DNA of 8,242 nucleotides from JAQTTT01 sp964565435 (GTDB lineage: Archaea; Nanobdellota; Nanobdellia; Tiddalikarchaeales; Tiddalikarchaeaceae), in assembly GCA_964565435.1 (NCBI GenBank), contig CAZMEY010000033.1, forward strand, positions 1 through 8,242, written 5' to 3'. A model generated the notes under the pieces. The model did no database searches. It was not told the DNA's origin and saw only the letters and a program-made list of their open reading frames with translations. The position numbers and the translations under genes were made by a program. Positions 6,123 through 8,242 of this stretch are shown here, one piece after another; position 1 is the first letter of the stretch; every line of letters starts with the position of its first letter.

Positions 6123-7355
6123 ATGCAGGAAGATACAATAAAATTGATTGCAGGAATAGCTTTTCTTGCAGGAGTAATTTTGGTTGTTTTTTCTTTAATG
6201 AACCTCACAATGTCCCCAATCACGAATTATTTATGCAAAGAAACAGTTAATTATAGAAGCATGATTTCAAACTATTTAGGGGATTTCATGACTTGGGCAG
6301 TTGCCGGAACAGGAGCATTTGAAGCCTTCCCATTATTATGTTATACTAATAATATTAATCTTGATGAAACCAGCAGCAATTGGGACTCCCAAGTGGCTTC
6401 AGAGATAGTTAATTGCTGGGAAAGATTCGGCGAAGGCCAAAAATCCGGGCTTTTTCCAAGGGCAACATTTGACTGCGCCAACATAACATTCAATTCAACC
6501 AACCCCTATTTATACATTGACTTAATGAAAGTCTACTCAATAGTTTATGAAAAAACCAACCTGAAAAATTATGACGAAAACATGGAATTAGGAAACCATT
6601 ACCAGCTTGAAAGCTCAAGCCCTTTCAGGTTCTGCCTTGACTCCAAATACCGCCCACTACTAAACAATGAATTGAAAGAAAGGGGATTATACAGGGGAAA
6701 CGCAATAAACAACACTTTAAACGGATACAGCACAAGATACTCATTCAATGCAGACTCAAAAACTTCATTAATCTCTAATTACCCCTGCATCTCTTTCAAA
6801 GAAGCAGCGCTCAATGTTCAATTAGCAAGCGAGGGATTAAAAAATAGTGACTGGATGTGCGATGCGTCAGGATGCGATGACTGCAAAAAAGGCTGCACTG
6901 GAACAAGCTGGGGCTGCACATGGTGGTGCAATTTAGTAAACCAAGAATGCGTTGAAGATAGCTATGGAAATCAAGAATGCACCATAAATGCTGACGGAAT
7001 AAGATGCATACAAAATTGCGGGGAAGATAAGGAAACCTGCAAAACAAGATGCGAATCAGAATCAACAAAATATTTCTTAACACAAAACGAACTTGAAAGC
7101 TTCATTAATTCAACAACTCTACCCCAATCAGAATATAACCAAAGCGCAAAATTATACGCAGGAACAATATATATCTCATTCAAGGATTATAGGTACTGGG
7201 CAGGCTCATCAAACAATAATGATTTCCTTTCCGATTTCCATACAGCAGCATACATATTCCCCATAGGGGGAGCTGAAGTAATAGACCCATGGCTAATACC
7301 TAACGGCAACGAGCAAGACCATTTAGTGATAAGCTATGTATTGGGGGGGCAATAA
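6123..7355 (+). CDS. Membrane-anchored cysteine-rich extracytoplasmic protein with duplicated twin CX3C motifs
   Basis: No named family is recognised. The protein begins MQEDTIKLIAG, has one hydrophobic helix at about 7-27, and the rest reads as extracellular. It contains 18 cysteines and several N-glycosylation sequons (N27, N120, N124, N196, N329, N339). Twelve cysteines crowd residues 246-310, and within this region the exact spacing CX3C-X6-CX3C occurs twice (254-269 and 295-310). A segment with Cys98-Trp99, Phe102, Gly105 and Phe116-x-Cys118-Ala119 recurs in the next gene product, as does the pattern of one cysteine soon after the membrane helix (Cys38), so the two are probably distant paralogs. 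The N-terminus lacks a KGQ-type leader, so it may be an uncleaved anchored protein rather than a processed pilin. It abuts both neighbours with zero spacing and presumably acts at the cell surface with the assembly machine. Confidence 0.82.
   Translation: MQEDTIKLIAGIAFLAGVILVVFSLMNLTMSPITNYLCKETVNYRSMISNYLGDFMTWAVAGTGAFEAFPLLCYTNNINLDETSSNWDSQVASEIVNCWERFGEGQKSGLFPRATFDCANITFNSTNPYLYIDLMKVYSIVYEKTNLKNYDENMELGNHYQLESSSPFRFCLDSKYRPLLNNELKERGLYRGNAINNTLNGYSTRYSFNADSKTSLISNYPCISFKEAALNVQLASEGLKNSDWMCDASGCDDCKKGCTGTSWGCTWWCNLVNQECVEDSYGNQECTINADGIRCIQNCGEDKETCKTRCESESTKYFLTQNELESFINSTTLPQSEYNQSAKLYAGTIYISFKDYRYWAGSSNNNDFLSDFHTAAYIFPIGGAEVIDPWLIPNGNEQDHLVISYVLGGQ
6882..6929 (+). other. First twin CX3C motif (C-X3-C-X6-C-X3-C)
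   Basis: Residues 254-269 of the 410-aa protein place cysteines at 254, 258, 265 and 269. CX3C pairs on two short helices can form two parallel disulfides in a helical hairpin, as in small Tim proteins. The inter-helix gap here is only 6 residues, shorter than in those proteins. Trp263, Trp267 and Trp268 lie within the motif. Confidence 0.6.
7005..7052 (+). other. Second twin CX3C motif (C-X3-C-X6-C-X3-C)
   Basis: Residues 295-310 of the 410-aa protein repeat exactly the cysteine spacing of residues 254-269 (cysteines at 295, 299, 306, 310), with otherwise different, charged sequence. The matching spacing with diverged residues suggests an old duplication of a disulfide-stapled unit. Confidence 0.6.
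7343..7349 (+). promoter_or_regulatory. Seven-G run, possible ribosome-binding site of the last gene
   Basis: GGGGGGG lies 6 nt before the ATG at 7356 and encodes the final Gly-Gly of the upstream protein. It could pair with the CCUCC anti-Shine-Dalgarno using one G-U wobble. It stands where the other genes carry GGTGA or GGAGG and is the only purine-rich site before this start. Confidence 0.4.
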
Positions 7356-8242
7356 ATGGGAATATTCTCAATAATAGAAAAAGTATTCATGAGCCTTTTA
7401 GGAATATTATTAATAATATTAATGTACCAAATATTTTCTTCAGTAACCCAGCAATCATGCTTTCCTTCAGAGGCTTTCAAACAAGACCCAGTGCTAGGAT
7501 TTAATATTGGAATATTTGACGGCATCTATGATAATATGTGCAACACTTTTCTTAACATGAACAGCGGAATATGGAATCTCTATAAAACCTGGACAGGAAG
7601 GACTTTTGCTTCAGACATGCTTAAAACAATAGGAAATACAATGCTTAACGCAGCAAAGCCTTTTTGTAAAACCCACACAAATGCAAATTATAACTCAGAA
7701 GAAGGGGATGATGCAATAACCGAACCAGAGGCATTTAAAGAGATATTTTTGTATGAAGCTGAGAGATGCTGGAATATTTTTGAAGGAAAAAGCCTTAAAG
7801 GAGAATCCGACACTGATAGAGACCCAATACCAACTTTAGGATTCTTCAAATGTGCAGAGATAATCTACTCATTTGATTCAGATGAAAGCCTGCCAATAAA
7901 AGAGATAGGGGACAGGATTTATGGGCAAGATAATTTGGGTGGAAAAAACACTTGCGGTGAGGATATTAATATACCCCAAAATCTTTTTTGGTGCGCACCC
8001 AAAAGCCTAATGTTTGACTACTGGTACGGCACAAAGACTAATAATTATTTATATTATTACTCTTATGAAAAAGGCGAGCAAGTCACTTCGCTCAGCCCTG
8101 CGGATAATAATAATCCCCATGAATCAACCCACTGCCTTATCCAAGGCGCAGCAGCAGTGAGCTTTGGCCAAATAGATGGATACAATGACAACTCTGAAGG
8201 AGATTCAGTGATTGACGGCGCAGGAATAATATCAATATATTA
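7356..8242 (+). CDS. Membrane-anchored extracytoplasmic protein, paralog-like to the preceding gene (3' end cut by window)
   Basis: The reading frame is open from ATG 7356 to the window edge: 295 full codons plus two bases (TA). The product starts MGIFSIIEKVF, has a hydrophobic helix at about 10-30, then an extracellular-type region with eight cysteines (35, 62, 104, 138, 166, 200, 213, 260). It shares with the 410-aa protein a cysteine directly after the helix and a Cys-Trp-x-x-Phe segment (138-142) followed by Phe-x-Cys-Ala (164-167). Its last visible residues, AGIISIY at 289-295, resemble the AGTIYISF segment (346-353) about 60 residues before the end of that neighbour. By analogy the protein should continue some tens of residues beyond the window, and the terminal TA is more likely part of a Tyr codon than a stop. 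No named family is recognised, and the twin CX3C region of the neighbour is absent here. It directly abuts the upstream stop, as part of the same transcript. Confidence 0.82.
   Translation, partial: MGIFSIIEKVFMSLLGILLIILMYQIFSSVTQQSCFPSEAFKQDPVLGFNIGIFDGIYDNMCNTFLNMNSGIWNLYKTWTGRTFASDMLKTIGNTMLNAAKPFCKTHTNANYNSEEGDDAITEPEAFKEIFLYEAERCWNIFEGKSLKGESDTDRDPIPTLGFFKCAEIIYSFDSDESLPIKEIGDRIYGQDNLGGKNTCGEDINIPQNLFWCAPKSLMFDYWYGTKTNNYLYYYSYEKGEQVTSLSPADNNNPHESTHCLIQGAAAVSFGQIDGYNDNSEGDSVIDGAGIISIY

Noticed and set aside
6873..6887. C251-X2-C254-X3-C258 as an iron-sulfur cluster motif.
   Set aside because: The region follows a membrane anchor and is predicted extracellular, cysteines are very dense, and the twin CX3C spacing explains most of them better as disulfides.
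6811..7183. Minus-strand frames opposite the 410-aa protein gene, one of them cysteine-rich.
   Set aside because: They lie opposite a gene that fits its neighbours with exact junctions, and no start signal supports them.
8240..8242. The last gene ending at the window edge with TA as the beginning of a stop codon.
   Set aside because: Its final residues match a segment of the paralog-like neighbour that lies about 60 residues before its end, so continuation is more likely. The third base is not visible.

Overview
The window is AT-rich, and all coding capacity lies on the + strand in one tightly packed gene string. It fits an archaeon, most plausibly a DPANN-type lineage such as Woesearchaeota or Pacearchaeota. 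The reasons are an archaeal-style secretion/pilus ATPase with a long N-terminal extension, a fused double-domain TadC/ArlJ-like platform protein, a class III (archaellin/pilin-type) signal peptide beginning MKAQLAFE, GGTGA and GGAGG ribosome-binding sites, and a start of the first gene that looks leaderless. The lineage is inferred from gene style; no marker gene is present.

Layout: positions 1-51 hold a short upstream region with a plausible TATA box. Next comes a 761-aa type II/IV secretion ATPase (52-2337), overlapped by 17 nt by a 681-aa polytopic membrane platform protein that uses a TTG start (2321-4366). An ATGA overlap leads into a 536-aa cysteine-rich protein with a class III signal peptide (4363-5973). 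Another ATGA overlap leads into a 50-aa single-helix membrane peptide (5970-6122). Directly abutting it is a 410-aa cysteine-rich membrane-anchored protein (6123-7355). The last gene, which resembles that protein, also abuts and runs off the right edge (7356-8242). No intergenic gap exceeds a few bases after position 51, no terminator is visible, and no RNA gene, mobile element or CRISPR array was seen.

How the genes may work together: the ATPase and the platform protein are the two core cytoplasmic/inner-membrane parts of a type IV filament machine (archaellum/archaeal pilus/Tad class). The four downstream products each have one N-terminal hydrophobic helix, and three carry large extracytoplasmic parts rich in cysteine. 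They are the natural candidates for assembled subunits, tip proteins or secreted cargo. No prepilin peptidase, KaiC-like ArlH or other archaellum gene (ArlC/D/E, ArlF, ArlG) lies in the window. It is therefore better read as a stand-alone pilus or secretion system than as an archaellum operon. Its purpose cannot be read from the sequence.
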